Part shown: positions 1-11,671 of the stretch, in pieces | Numbering within the stretch: position 1 is the stretch's first letter | How the letters are laid out: the number at the start of each line of letters is the position of its first letter | NCBI GenBank assembly: GCA_036346355.1 | Contig: CM070580.1 | Coordinates: 24,481,374-24,545,373, forward strand | DNA from: Rhipidocladum racemiflorum | Lineage: Eukaryota; Streptophyta; Magnoliopsida; Poales; Poaceae | Reading direction: 5' to 3' | Length of the DNA stretch: 64,000 nt | Position numbers and translations under genes: made by a program | The notes under the pieces: model-generated | Database searches by the model: none | What the model saw: the letters and a program-made list of their open reading frames with translations, nothing else | What the model was told of the DNA's origin: nothing

Positions 1-555
1 CACAAGCTCTCAACATATCTTCCAGAATCTGGTTGACTCTTTCTGTCTGTCCATCCGTCTGTGGATGATAAGGTATCTTGAAGTTTAAACGGGTTCCCAT
101 GGCTTCATGCAACTTATTCCGTAACCTTGAGGTAAATTGGGTACCTCTGTCCGATACAATCCTCTTTGGCACTCGTGCAAACAAACAATCCTGATCATGT
201 ACAACTCGCTAACTTATCTCCCGAGTAAATGGTCTTCACGGGATAAAATGGGCTACTTTAGTCAAGCGATCCACTATAACCCATATGGAGTCATAACCTC
301 CTTGAGTCTTCTAAGAACCGGTAATGAAATCCATTCCGATTTCCTCCCACTTCCACTTAGGTATTTTCGATTTGTAGCAATCCTGCCTGGTCTCGATGCA
401 TTGCCTTGACTCTCTGGCATACGTCGCACAATGCAACATGCTCGGCAACTTCGTTTCATACTCGGCCACCGAATCTCTCCTTGAGATCCTGATACATCTT
501 GGCGCTTCGGGATGAATTGAGTACTTGAGTCATGGGCTTCTTCCGTAATCGATTG
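1..555 (-). pseudogene. Gypsy A integrase fragment
   Basis: Minus-strand translation gives the zinc-binding remnant CDVCQRVKA near 400-440, the core motif SDRGTQF near 150, and YHPQTDGQTERVNQ near 60-20, which holds the third catalytic acidic residue of the DDE integrase. Between them the region after DRLTKVAHFIP contains an early stop, and other frames have to be joined, so no working protein is possible. The C-terminal part lies beyond the window edge. Confidence 0.85.
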
Positions 556-557
556 CT

Positions 558-1190
558 TTAACTCCTTTTGTTAGGCACACAGATGCGATCCTTCATCCAC
601 AACGTGCCCTGCTTCATCCAATTTGAAGTCCTCTGCCTTGCCTTCCTCCTTTTGGACTTAATCCTGCGGATCCTGTCATCATCATCCTTCTGTCCTTCTC
701 GGATCTGGTCCTCTAAAGTAGGCTTTACTTCCAATGCGGCCAAGAATCCGCTAGGTACAACCTCAATCTTCATTTTCTGGAAATCCTCACATAACTCATC
801 CTGATTTGTGGCTAGCAACGTACTCACGGTATGGTTTTTCCGACTCAGAGCATCGGCTACTACGTTGGCCTTCCCGGGATGGTAATGGATTCCAACATTA
901 TAGTCCTTGATCAACTCTAACCATCTCCTCTGCCTCATATTCAGATCCGATCGGGTGAATATGTACTTAAAACTCTTATGATCCGTATATACTTCACATC
1001 TGTTTCCAATCGATAGTGACGCCATAACTTCAAAGCATGCACTACGGCGGCTAACTCTAGGTCATGTGTCGGATAATTTTCCTCATGCGGCCTCAAGCGC
1101 CTTGATGCATAGCGGCGACCTTTCCATTCTCAGACACACATCCAAGTCCTTGGCGCGATGCGTCACAATAAATATCGAAGCTTTGAGCAA
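558..1190 (-). pseudogene. Gypsy A RNase H domain
   Basis: The minus strand shows CDASRQGLG near 1165, the first catalytic aspartate region of a retroelement RNase H. After a frame change come EVYTDHKSFKYIF, LNMRQRRWLELIKDY and HPGKANVVADALSRK, the usual end of the gypsy RNase H and connection region. At least one frameshift around 1025-1130 separates the two halves. This domain would remove the RNA strand during reverse transcription. Confidence 0.85.
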
Positions 1191-1288
1191 CATCAGGTAG
1201 AACTAACACGGTCTTGATGTCAATCGCTTCTTCACTCTGAAATCCTTTCTCACATTCTCAAGCGTCCATGCAAACTTCTTTTCCTTCT

Positions 1289-2140
1289 TCAGAATTGCGT
1301 AAGAGGTTTCGCAATTGTCGAAAAGCCTTCGATGAAACGGCGGTAGTATCCTGCCATTCCAAGGAAACTCCGAATCTGAGTCACGCCTTGGTGCTCCCAA
1401 TGTAACACCGCTTCTACTTTGCTTGGATCCACAGCGATTCCCTCTGCGGTCATTACATGTCCAAGAAACTCCACCTTGTCCTTCCAAAAATCACACTTGC
1501 TGAACTTGGCGAAAAGTTCTTTGTTCCTCAGCTTTTCCAAAACTCGCCTTAAGTGTTCGGCATGTTCATCCTCTGTCTTGGAGTAGATTAGGATATCGTC
1601 TATGAACACGACGACAAACTTGTCCAGATATTCCATGATCACCTTATTCATCATATTCATGAAATAAGCTGGCGCATTCGTCAGACCAAAGGACATAATC
1701 AGAACTCGTAATGTCCATATCTTGACGAGAATGCGCCTTGAATATCCTCTCGATCGGATCTTCAATCGATGGTATCCCGATCTCAGATCAATCTTGGAGA
1801 AAACTCCGGCTCCTCTTAACTGATCAAACAAATCATCAATCCTGGGTAGCGGATACTTATTCTTCACGGTGACTTCATTGAGTGCACGGTAGTCAATGCA
1901 CATCCTGAAACTCCCGTCCTTCTTCTTGACAAACAAAACTGGTGCTCCCCACGGCGATGAACTTGGTCTGATAAATCCTTTCTCCATTAACTCTTCTAGT
2001 TGTTTCTTCATTTCTACCAACTCCTCGGTGGACATCCGATAGGGTCTCTTTGCTATCGGTCTTTGTGCAGTACAAGCTCTATCACAAACTCTATGTCCCT
2101 GTCAGCGGCATACCGAGGTAGATCCTCGGGAAAAACATCT
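1289..2140 (-). pseudogene. Gypsy A reverse transcriptase
   Basis: The reading frame at 2035-1289 holds the RT core: GFIRPSSSPWGAPVLFVKKK, IDYRALNE, KIDLRSGYHRLKI, MSFGLTNAPAYF, the catalytic box VFIDDILIYS and FLGMAGYYRRFI. Between LKI and MSFGL the sequence is out of register with the family (RSRGYSRRILVK), which suggests two compensating indels that garble about 20 residues. The N-terminal edge near 2040-2140 is in another frame. It is a typical domain in a dead copy. Confidence 0.9.
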
Positions 2141-2147
2141 CGGGTAC

Positions 2148-2459
2148 TCATTCACTCTTTGGGACATCCTCTATGCTGATTACCTTGGTACTGTTAACCA
2201 TCAACTGTCCATCTCTAACTGCAGTGGCTTGAAATTCCACTTTCTTCCCACACGGGCTCTCAACGGAGATAGTCCTTCGTCCACAATCCAATACAGCCTT
2301 GTGCTTGGATAACCAATCCATTCCCAATATAACATCTAAGGTCCAGGTCTCCAAAATTATAAGGTTTGCCAGAACTCTATTCCATCTATTAGTATTCTCA
2401 CCGGAACATCCTACTTCCGTTCGGAGTTCTAACCAGGGGTTTGAACTAAAAGCATGCAC
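2148..2459 (-). pseudogene. Gypsy A aspartic protease tail
   Basis: The minus-strand frame contains LDVILGMDWLSKHKAVLDCG followed by ISVESPCGKKVEF, the conserved C-terminal half of plant gypsy retropepsins. The catalytic D-S/T-G part expected upstream is not in this frame. It is consistent with its position between gag and reverse transcriptase. Confidence 0.8.
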
Positions 2460-2582
2460 TTAAGTCTTGCAATCCTCAAGTCATTTCTAGTAGCAAAGCC
2501 TTGCGAAACAAGCGAATGCGAAGCTCGAGTCAAACAAAGCTATTGCAGTCTTGAGTTAACAAGTAACTTACCCAAGACGACG

Positions 2583-3699
2583 TCAGTAGCATTCTCGCAG
2601 TGCATCTGCGGTGACATGGTTGACTCGGCCTCTCACCACGGCCTGGTGTGGCTCTGGTGTTGGCGTCCTAGCTGGGTGGTTCCTAGATTGAAGCGAATCG
2701 GGTCGCTCTGGCATCTTCTTTGGACAAGCTGTTGGCAAAGTGTCTGGCTCGTTCTTGCGATTGTAGCGGCGTCTCACTTCCTTCTTCTTGTTGCCTGGGG
2801 TAGCGTTTCTAGCGGGTGGGTGCAGTAGTTCGATCGCGTGTCTTGGTGCTGGGATGGTGTCCTTGTTGCACTCTGTGGTTGGAATCAAGAATTGATTTGG
2901 TGCAACTCTCAAGCGCTATGCGTTCCCTGGCGTGATCCTTCTTTGTTGCATCCTGCGCTTCTGTTCTCATCCGGTTCCTTGCGCTTGTCCTCAAGAATAA
3001 GCGCCTTATTCACCAACTCTTGGAAATATGGAAAGGTGTGGGTGATCAACCCAACTTGCAATCCTGAGTTAAGTCCCTTCATAAAAGCGAGGTATGCCTG
3101 GATTTATCTGTCGCTACATCCTCAAAGCGTAGCGTGCTAGGCTGTGTGAACTTGTTCAGTAGTCGGCCACCGGTGATTACCTTGCTTCGATGCTCTGAAC
3201 TCCTCCTTCTTAAGGTCCATGATTCCTTCAGGCACGTGATCTTGTCGGAATGCGGTGTGAACTCTTCCCAAGTGATATCTTGAGGGTTCTCTGCGTGGCA
3301 CGAAGTTCTCCCACCATTCGGTAATTTGTTCCTTCGGTGATGAGAAGCGTAGAGTACCTTCTCATTTCCTATGCATTGAGCTATGTGTAGCTTCCTCTCA
3401 ATTGATCTTAACCAATCATCGGCCTCCAATGGATTGGCATTCCCGAAGAAAGTGGGTGGGTGAGTCCTCATGAACTCGGCGGCCTTGTATTACGGCGTGG
3501 TCCACGATTAACTTGATTAGCGTGGCCTGGCGATGACGTGCTGCATTTGTTGCATCATAGCATGCATCAATCGAGTCCAGGCAGCAAGAAACGCTCCAAA
3601 TTCTGCATATCCAAAGGGCGGTCTTTGGTGCTCCATCATTGGGGTTTTCTGGCGAGATCCACTCCCATTGCTTCCAAAGTTTCCACGGGTGTTTACCAT
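2583..3699 (-). pseudogene. Gypsy A gag
   Basis: The start MVNTRGNFGSNGSG at 3699 is typical for the family's gag. The next piece (3471-3079) has the retrotransposon gag signature RTHPPTFFGNANPLEADDWL and IERKLHIAQC. Further pieces at 2994-2583 are basic and proline-rich. At least three frame changes separate the pieces. Gag would form the virus-like particle core in the cytoplasm. Confidence 0.8.
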
Positions 3700-4886
3700 C
3701 TGTTGATTTGCTCTAGGTTTAGAGATGAGAGGGAAACAAGAATAGACAAGTAATATGGAACTTATGCGGGGCGAAAGGGGTAACTTTAAGGTCCATCTTT
3801 ATTATTAATAACTTGGTATGGTCGCTTACAATGCCTAAGGGCCTTGCAACACATACTGCACACTCAGCAAACAAAGCAAATCCAAATCGAACTAACTCTG
3901 GAATCTAACGCCTAAAGGGTGACTCTTTATTCTATGACTCGGCGAAGGAGTCTCACTATAGAACCTATGCTCACTCATCGAGAAAACCTCCACGGCACGG
4001 GTACGCGCCGTGGCATAGGCGCCGAAACGATTGCCATGTCCAGCAATCGTGTCCTCTGTGGTAGTCGAAGAAGCGATGTCCTCATCGAGATCGACTCCTC
4101 TGGATCTGGCTCGTGTAGCTCGAAATCTTGGTTCTCGGGTCCGTCCGCACAAAGTCATCTCCAACTCGTCAATCCTTCGCAGAAGAAGTGCCACAGACTC
4201 TTGAGCTTCACGCCATCTGTTCTTATCTGTCGTGATCTCCTTGCGGGCCTTCTGTAGCTCCTTGCTTGTATTATCTAGTAAATCCTCCTGGCGACGACAA
4301 ATCGTGCCAACCGTGTAACCGCGGGCATCCTCATCCTGAATCTCCTTCGGTCAAGAAGGTTATCGGCTTGCGGATGGTAGCAGAACACCGCACTCTCCAA
4401 CTCTCTGGCGTAGATACGGGTAATGTGCCGCATTGCTCGTCGTGATACTTCTTGGATACCCATCTGCATTGTAGATCTCTGGCGGTCAGTTGTATCGAGC
4501 GATTGCCTGGGCCCTTTTTCCTAGCAGGTACCTCAATCCTCACGTCACAAGTCTTGATCAATCCCGCTTGTCTGATCACTTCCACTTGATATTGGGGCTT
4601 CTCAAAATCTCCGAGAGTTTGTAGCATGTGCCAAAGTTCTCGGCGTGACCAACTCCCGGATCAACGTAGTTGAACTCTTCCTCCATCTGTCACAAGAGTG
4701 CTTTACGTAAGAACTTCGAATTTTTAAATTGTGACAAGGTAAGGGAAAATTTCAGCAAGAGACAAGAAAAGAGAGAAGGGATAAGTCGAGATGTCATTTC
4801 TTGTCTTGACAACTTTTTAGCTTTAGAAAATAGGTTTTATCCTCACTACGACCATTCTAGCTAGGGTTGAGCCTACAATCAAGTAT
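3700..4886 (-). other. Gypsy A 5' leader
   Basis: This lies between the primer-binding site and gag. Two minus-strand ORFs of about 100 codons (4627-4331 and 4194-3892) are arginine-rich and match no family I recognise. They may be remnants of a leader ORF or chance frames. No other gene is visible. Confidence 0.5.
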
Positions 4887-4898
4887 GGCTCGATACCA
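4887..4898 (-). other. Gypsy A primer-binding site
   Basis: The minus strand reads TGGTATCGAGCC five bases inside the LTR end. This resembles the usual initiator-methionine tRNA complement TGGTATCAGAGCC with two bases missing. It fixes the LTR boundary at 4904 and the minus-strand orientation. Confidence 0.75.
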
Positions 4899-4903
4899 CC
4901 TTC

Positions 4904-7900
4904 TGTCGGGACCCCGAATTTGCAAATCCGACCCTCAGTGTATTCGGCACTAGTCCAGAACGCAGCTTAGTGCACACAGTCTTAACATCGGTAAATATCA
5001 CAATCATACCAATCGATATTATCAAAGTACTTTATTTAAATAACCAAATCAGTTACTCGACCTCATGGTCAAGTTACAAATGTATGCCTCGTAGGGCGAA
5101 ACTTATTCAGAGAGAAACAATAGCGGCGGAAAATCAAATAAACTTAGTGGCGCCATCCAAGATACCACAGTAACTGATCGGGCTCGCATCCCTAAGTAGT
5201 CGGGTCCTCTTGGAGTTCCTCCTCCAAAGTGGCGTAATCTCCTCTTCAACTGGTATTGTGTTGAGGCAAGGGTGAGTACTTGGTACTCGACAAGTCATGC
5301 ACGTAATGCAAGCTAATATACTATATGCATGACTTAGTACAAAGGAATAGCTCAGGGTATATTTGCGAAATGACTTTTGACAAGTAATATAAGTAGATTC
5401 GAAAGCGGTAGAAATAAGTAAAGCATAAATAACTTTTCAAGAAGTTTAACAAACATTTTTCCCATCCTAAACCACATTTCCATCATCTTCATTGTTAAAC
5501 CAACCCAACTTTTCAAATCCAAGTTATTTTCGTAAAATCTAACCCTTGACTGTAATTCAGAGCATTGTCGATCACAGTGGACTCGGCTATTCAAATAGAT
5601 TCTACACTCTGCAGAGGTTATGCACTTTACCCACAAGATACAATCAAACACCACAAAGGCGAAGTTCCTCAGTAACAAAGCCTTTCTAAGCCTCAAACAA
5701 CACAGGTGGTCCTCTCCGGTTCGTGCTCTACACCATCCCTTCCCTTAGCTAAGGCGAAGTATGGGACCAACACACCGTTAGATGGGTACTGCCACAGCCC
5801 ACGATACGCTCCCGCATAATCACACAAACGGTGTAACTGACACCCTGAGGCTCCACAAGTGAGTCCTTAGCAACTTAGTCAACTAGGGCCGTCCCATTCC
5901 AGCCATGTGGTTGCAAGTATGACCCAGTTCAAAGGCTTGCAAGGCTAAGTCCTTAGAGTGACCAGGGCAAGACTACCCGAAAAACCAAATCAACACTCCC
6001 AATGCCACACTGCCCACCTGATTACTCTTGCCACATGCCCTACTAAAATCGTTTATCAAACCCCGCTTGATTACCATGCACCACGTGCCATCAACATCAC
6101 ATGATACTTTTCCAAAACAGGTTCAATATATCATTAAGTCAATATTAGCATTTGATTATCCAAAATCATGTCATGAGCACGAAAGGTGCTCTAAGCAAGA
6201 TACTACAACGATCTAAACCCATGTTGGCAATTTAATAATGTCCAACTAGTAAACCACAACTAGGGTGACAAGGGATCATGGCACATACTTAGATAATCAA
6301 GGTGTCATATAACAAATTGGTATTTATCTAACCCCATGTTTAAACAAAGTATCTTTCTAATTGAACTAGCATGCAATAGTTTAAATCAAAATAGATTTCA
6401 AATAGGATCAACATGGTCAAAGCACAACTTGCCTTCAAAAAGCACTTGCTCTTGGTCTTGAGTTGGATCCTGAGTCAACACTTCTCCTTCGAATCCTTCC
6501 TGACTTCAACGTCTACTCGTAAAGCGTGCAAATAGCAAATACACAAATAAACACTAGGCAAAAACATCCCAAAACTCCAAATAAAATCCATAAACAGAGA
6601 GAACATAATTTTCTGGATTTTTAGAAACTGAATCGCTAATTTTGGAGTTAAACGCATAAAAGTTATGATTATTTAAAGTTTAAATAATCAATTAAATAAT
6701 TTTGCAGAGAAAAACTTTAGTCCAAAAATTAAATAAAATTTATATTTAAGTAGATCTTGATTTTATACAAATTTAGAAATTTGAATCGCTCAATCGGAGT
6801 TGAAACGCAAAAGTTATAAGCGTTTGAAGTTTGAATCTAAATTTGAATCAATATTTCGAATTAATAAATCATTTTCTTTTCGGAAATTAATTATTGCGTC
6901 AGCATGGACACGTGGCAGCCTCTCGATTGGCTCGCCGGCGTCAGCCGGTCCATGGGCTCGGTCCACGCTCGGCTCAGTCTACCGTGGACTCGGCCCACGA
7001 CTCCACGTGAGATCGACATGTGGGACCACTCGGGTGACGTCATCGGCCGACGTCGGCGGGCTCGGCCCATGGTGGCGGCAGTGGGGTCCATCGTGACGTC
7101 TTGGGTGACGTCGGCGCTTGGTGGGTTAGCCAGCGACATGCGGGCCCCTCGACACGCGGGCCCGCGTGTCGGCGTCACTGCACGCCAGCGTGCGTGGGCC
7201 AGCGGCCGCGTCGGTCCATCTTCCCGACACGTGGCGCAATCTCGGCCGTTGGTTTGAAAATCAACGGCGCGGATTGGATCCAGGGTTAACGCGTTGAAAC
7301 TACTCGATGATCATGGGCCGCTCGATCTAGATCGGACGGTCGAGATCTAATCCTATAATCGCCTTTGCTACGACGCGTGGCGATTGTGAACCGTTGGATC
7401 TTGATCCAACGGTCGCATCTAATCGGGTTTGGAACACGTGATCTCACCTCAACCGCTCGATCTGGATCGACGGTCCTCCGAGCTCGCTGACGGCGATGGT
7501 TTCACTGGCGCTGGCTTGACGGAGTCGAGACGATGACCACGGCTCTGGCGCCACGGGGCTTCTCCGGCGAGATGAAACCTCCTTCGCCAGTGCGTCTCGT
7601 CGCGGGGACTCGGATCTGGGCTCCTTCTCGGCGGAAGACGACGGGACGGCAGCGGCAAAGCAAAGCCGCGGCGGAGGAAGAGACAACTCCGGCGAGCGAT
7701 TGCGGCTCAACGGCGGCTCGGCGAGATGGCTCGGGAAGCACGGGTGCGCAAGGATGAGGGCAACCTCGGGGACGTCTCACGCTTTAAATAGCCTCGGCGT
7801 TCGTGCCTAGACGGAAACCTAGTTCGTTACGGCGGGCGCGCGGCGAGTCCGGCTCGGACTCGGCGAAGACGACGAAATCGTGGCCGCCCACGTGGCACGA

Positions 7901-8403
7901 TCGACGCCACGATCGCCGACGGGCGCGATCGGATCCGGGCGGATACGGCTCGAAGCCGTCTGGTGATCTCGGCCGTTGGATCTTGATCCAACGGTTGGGA
8001 TTGATTAGGGTTAGGAGTGGGTTCGGTCGAGTCACGTGGCTCGGGTCGGACTCGAACTCGAGTCCGACTCGGGCTCGATCGGATGAAACGATGTAACCGG
8101 TCGGTCCTTTTCAGCGAATTAATATTTAAAATAATTCCCGATAATTCATTTAATTCATTAAAAATAGCAAAAGACTCGAAAAATTCGGAAAAATTCTGGA
8201 AAATATTTTGGATCATTTTGGACTCAAATAAAATATTTCCAACAAAATTTTATTTGCAAAATTAAATTCTTTAATTATTTCAAAATGGAATAAATTCAAA
8301 TAAATTCCAAATAAATCCAAATAAATTCCAGAAGATTCCAAAAATTCACCAAAGTGCCAAATCACACATGAATTTAAGAAAAGCAAAATTTTGGGATGTT
8401 ACA
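4904..8403 (-). repeat. Gypsy A 5' LTR (about 3.5 kb)
   Basis: On the minus strand the LTR begins TGTAACATCCC at 8403 and ends GGGGTCCCGACA at 4904, next to the primer-binding site. The length is about 3500 bp, long for a gypsy LTR but known in some rice chromovirus families. It is AT-rich at both ends with a GC-rich block at about 6890-8060. Many ORFs there overlap on both strands and none looks like a protein family. The second LTR is outside the window, so the extent rests on the termini alone. Confidence 0.8.
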
Positions 8404-8792
8404 TCTAGTAAATCCAAGTGAACCCCTACAAAATAAAAAACAAAGAAATTTCTAACTTAAACAAAATAATCTAGGTGAATCCTACAAGTACAAAAATAAA
8501 TAGAATTAAAAATTGCAGCAGAGTGGTTCTTCAAATACACGTCTCGACAACAAATCATACAACAAATCAAGAGGGTGTGTATCCGAAGAACACTAGGGAA
8601 ATACCGCCAAAACTTTCTCTGAAATTGTACAACAGCTTTATTAGGAACTTGTCCGAACCACATATCCTCGAATTGTTCAAAAAACATGGATAATTCGAGA
8701 CACGTATTTATAAGCAAATACCCTCGAACGGGACACGCATAGGTTGCGCAATCCAAACTCTAGCATTGATCATATTAATTATAGCAATAATA

Positions 8793-9190
8793 ATAACATA
8801 TAACACATTCACCAAATCAAAATTGAATTTAATTCCTAGTGCAAATGTGAAGTGATTTGAAGGAATGCTCACCTTATGAAGAAAATCACAAATAAGAGGA
8901 AATCTCCAAGCTAGGGGTACCATCTTAATACCCATCTTGTAGGATTTCATAATTTCTCACTCAAGTATTGGTTTCAACCATAGTACTAATTACATATAAC
9001 ATATTCGCCAAATCAAAGTCTAATTTCCTAGTGCAAAATTGAAGGGATTTGAAGGAGTGCTTACCTTTTGAAGAAACCCAAAATGAGGAGAAATAGAGGG
9101 GAAATATCTTCAAGCTAGGGCTTCAACTTACTCTTTTAACACCCATCCTCGAGAATTTCATATTTTCTCATTCAAGCCTTAGATTCAAAC
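8793..9190. repeat. Two-unit imperfect direct repeat, about 200 bp each
   Basis: The segment from about 8793 and the one from about 8990 share the same order of words: caccaaatcaaa, cctagtgcaaa, gatttgaagga, tgctcacctt/tgcttacctt, gaagaaa, caagctaggg, acccatc, atttcat and tctcactcaag/tctcattcaag. The two copies differ by many substitutions and small indels, so the duplication is old. No coding potential is seen in 8404-9290. It could be interior sequence of the CACTA element that ends at 9558. Confidence 0.65.
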
Positions 9191-9295
9191 AGATTATATT
9201 GTATTTTTTGGGGGTGGTGACGGTTTTTTTTTTGCCTCTAGAACAACAACAGATGAGAGTTCAGCCCGAGGGTGAACTCACCTCTATAAAACCTA

Positions 9296-9558
9296 GCAAG
9301 GCACATCACAATCGGTTTTGAGGTGAGAACCGATTGTGATGTTCGTGCGTATCACAATCGATTATTAAGATAGAACCGATTGTGATGTACTCTTGGGCAC
9401 ATCACAATCGGCTCTATCCTAGGAACCGTTTGTGATAATTTTCCACTAATTATTTTTATTTTTATACCTCACTGAGTTTGCTATCACAATTAATTTTTCG
9501 TGAAAAGTTAGGAACTAACACAGATAAAGCGATAGTGTTGTACCATTATGTAGTAGTG
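9296..9558 (-). mobile_element. CACTA transposon terminus with subterminal palindromes
   Basis: On the minus strand the sequence starts CACTACTACATAATGG at 9558, the hallmark start of a CACTA (En/Spm) element. Within 300 bp there are three spaced palindromes, each built of atcacaatcg and its inverse: 9305-9340, 9351-9386 and 9401-9436. Clustered short repeats near the end are where CACTA transposases bind. No matching opposite end was found between 8404 and 9296; it may have been removed or lie beyond the gypsy A insertion. Confidence 0.65.
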
Positions 9559-10281
9559 TCAACTTTAACTTTTCCATTATTAACAAATTTAGTTCTATTT
9601 TAATATAGTATGCTTTTCCATTGGATTATCTAAGGGATAAGCTCACATCTTAAAAAAAATATGGTGTCGGCCTCCTGCCCTATATGGTACCTATCGATGT
9701 TCGAAATCCAAGGGTCCCTAGATCGAGCTTACCAATGTGATTTTGGGATTGCCTTTGCCTAAGAAACATAGATTAAAAAGAGTAGGAAATGGAATTGCTC
9801 TTTATTTAGCCACACACTCTGACAAAGTACAAGTTGAAGAATTGGAAAACTAATTCTAATATTGTTATTCTCCTATGTTCTATTGTGTTGCTTCTTGCTC
9901 TTGACTCTCCTGTATCTGATCCTTCTTCTCCTTTGGCCTTGTGCGGGCCTTCTATTTATACTGAATGAAAGAATCATAGTTAGCATTTTCTAAGAGGTGT
10001 CTTTCCGCCAAATGGTGTCTCCTCACGGGAGGCGTCTTCTCGTAGAGTGGTGTCTTTTCACCAGGAGACGTCTTTTCGTAGTGAGTAACTCCCAATCAGT
10101 TATTTGCATCTGTCAGAGAGTGTGTGTCCTCCGCACGCTAGTCTTATATGGGGATAATTGCCTTTCTAACCAATCATCTGGTCAGGGCGAAGGCTATTCA
10201 ATGTCCGACCTGTACGCTGGTCGAAGCAACTGAATGAGCTATCCCCGACTAGTATAAGTTATAGCTGGTCGGGGTGACTAT
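9559..10281. other. Unassigned intergenic DNA, possible old LTR remnant
   Basis: No gene is recognised. Around 9990-10085 there are three or four loose copies of a GGTGTCTTTTC / GACGTCTTTTCGTAG word. Near 10235-10275 is an inverted pair ccccgactag / ctggtcgggg. A minus-strand TATAAATAG lies near 9955. This could be a decayed LTR, but no partner was found. Confidence 0.35.
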
Positions 10282-10500
10282 GGGTGCGTTTGGTTGATGG
10301 GATGGGATGATTCTGTACCATTTGGTTCCATTATTTTGGGTGAATGGAATGGTTTAGCATTTAGAGAGAATATTCCTCAAATTTGTATAACTTGGTCCAT
10401 GATGGGATGGTTCCATTCAAGCAACCAAACACATATATGATTTTTTTTTCTTGAATCATCTCATACATGTACCACTTGGTATAAGAAACCAAACACATCC
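10282..10500. mobile_element. Tourist-like MITE (219 bp)
   Basis: The left end GGGTGCGTTTGGTT and the inverted right end GGATGTGTTTGGTT form 14-bp terminal inverted repeats with two mismatches. The element is flanked by TAT on both sides (10279-10281 and 10501-10503), as expected for PIF/Harbinger-type insertion. Read on the minus strand it closely matches the MITE at 18047-18280 (shared ACCAAGTG, TACATGTAT and a run of A), so the two are family members in opposite orientation. Confidence 0.8.
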
Positions 10501-11204
10501 TATATGAACTATCCCCGACCAGTGCGCACAAAGCTGGTTGGGTAAATAGGATATACCTTTTATCTTTGACTAGTGCTTTGTACACTGTCGAGAATACTTT
10601 CATGTAAATAAATTTAACTCTAATTAGAACCGTAATCAGATAATGGGCCATGGGCCTCATTATTATTGGTGGGCTTTTTTAAGAAATCATACGCCCAAAA
10701 AATAAAATAGGACATATTAATCATCGTCAGTACCTCCTAGAGTAACATGTCTGTTGCGAAACGGTGGCGGAACTAGAAAATTTTCGATGGAGATGTACAA
10801 TTGACACGTACAACTCTATAATCTTATATAATAATTTGATAACATGATAAATTCAACACATATATTTGAAATCTGGTAAAAGCACAATACAAATAGTTCT
10901 AAGATCTTAACAATCCCAAATCACTAAAATCGGAACCAATTTAATCAACAAATTTGGACAATTAAAGATGTGATCGTACGTATAGCATTTTCTAAATTTT
11001 TGAGGGTGCCCCAGGGCATATTTAGCACCCCTCGATCCACCCTGCTGGGAAATATAATTCAATGGATGAGATCTCCCTAAACCTACGACCATCAGCCGAG
11101 GATCTGGTGGTTAGGAAGAACCACTCGTTGCCTTAGTGTCAAAAAGGCGTAATTCTGCAATGTGTTTGGGTAAGGGCATAACAAACTGGCGCCCTAAATC
11201 AAAT
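10501..11204. other. Unassigned intergenic DNA
   Basis: No gene is seen. A stretch near 10765-11040 (ggcggaactagaaaattttcg ... gggtgccccagggc ... gcacccctcgatccaccctgc) resembles a common dispersed plant repeat, but I cannot define its ends. The last five bases (caaat, 11200-11204) are the target duplication of the following copia element. Confidence 0.4.
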
Positions 11205-11423
11205 TGTTAGACAACCTCGCTATCGAATAGTCCGGGGTTGCCTAATAGATCTAAAGTGGAGAACAGACAGGGAGAAAGAGAGACACAATATGAGGAGGAA
11301 CGGGTCTGCTTTATTATTCTGTATGCTTGTGTGTACAAAGGGGTAGCCCCTGCCTCCTATATATAGCGGTTCTGCTAGAGATAAGGAAGAGTCCATAAGG
11401 CCTACGAGGCTGGTTTCCTAACA
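11205..11423 (-). repeat. Copia B 3' LTR with adjoining polypurine tract
   Basis: It starts TGTTAG and ends CTAACA. On the minus strand it is preceded by the purine run AAGGGGGAG (11424-11432), the plus-strand primer, which marks it as the 3' LTR. A TATATATAG box lies near 11358-11366 in the plus-strand reading (CTATATATA on the minus strand). Compared with the other LTR it has g for t near 11302 and t for c near 11411. Confidence 0.95.
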
Positions 11424-11671
11424 CTCCCCCTTGGACTCTTCACCGCGAGATGCATATGCCTCATTAAAACTCCATAAAAACCCAGTGGGAAAAATAATTG
11501 GAGAATGAGTACATAGCACACGCTTGCTGTGTTGCACGGATTGTCTCATCAAAAACCTTAGGTAAGAAAACTTCAATGAAAAACTTAGTTAAGGAAAAGA
11601 GTACAATCCACCCAAACTTCAATATTAATCTTCTAGATTTACGTTGGGTACTCAAACTTCATGTTCGAGAT

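Larger units (their letters stand above)
1..8403 (-). mobile_element. Ty3/gypsy retrotransposon A, Tekay/Del-like, truncated by window edge
   Basis: Reading on the minus strand from 8403 down, the order is LTR (8403-4904), primer-binding site, leader, gag, protease, reverse transcriptase, RNase H and integrase, which is the Ty3/gypsy order. The integrase runs off the window at base 1, so its tail (with any chromodomain) and the 3' LTR are not seen. The gag start (MVNTRG) and the reverse transcriptase sequence resemble the Tekay/Del chromovirus clade of grasses; that clade name is inference. The frame is broken many times, so the copy is dead. The bases just outside the LTR (8404-8408, tctag) should be one copy of the target duplication, but its partner lies outside the window. 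Confidence 0.9.

Noticed and set aside
7444..8216. Overlapping Arg/Ser-rich frames in the gypsy A LTR
   Set aside because: They lie in a GC-rich block, on both strands, with no family resemblance.
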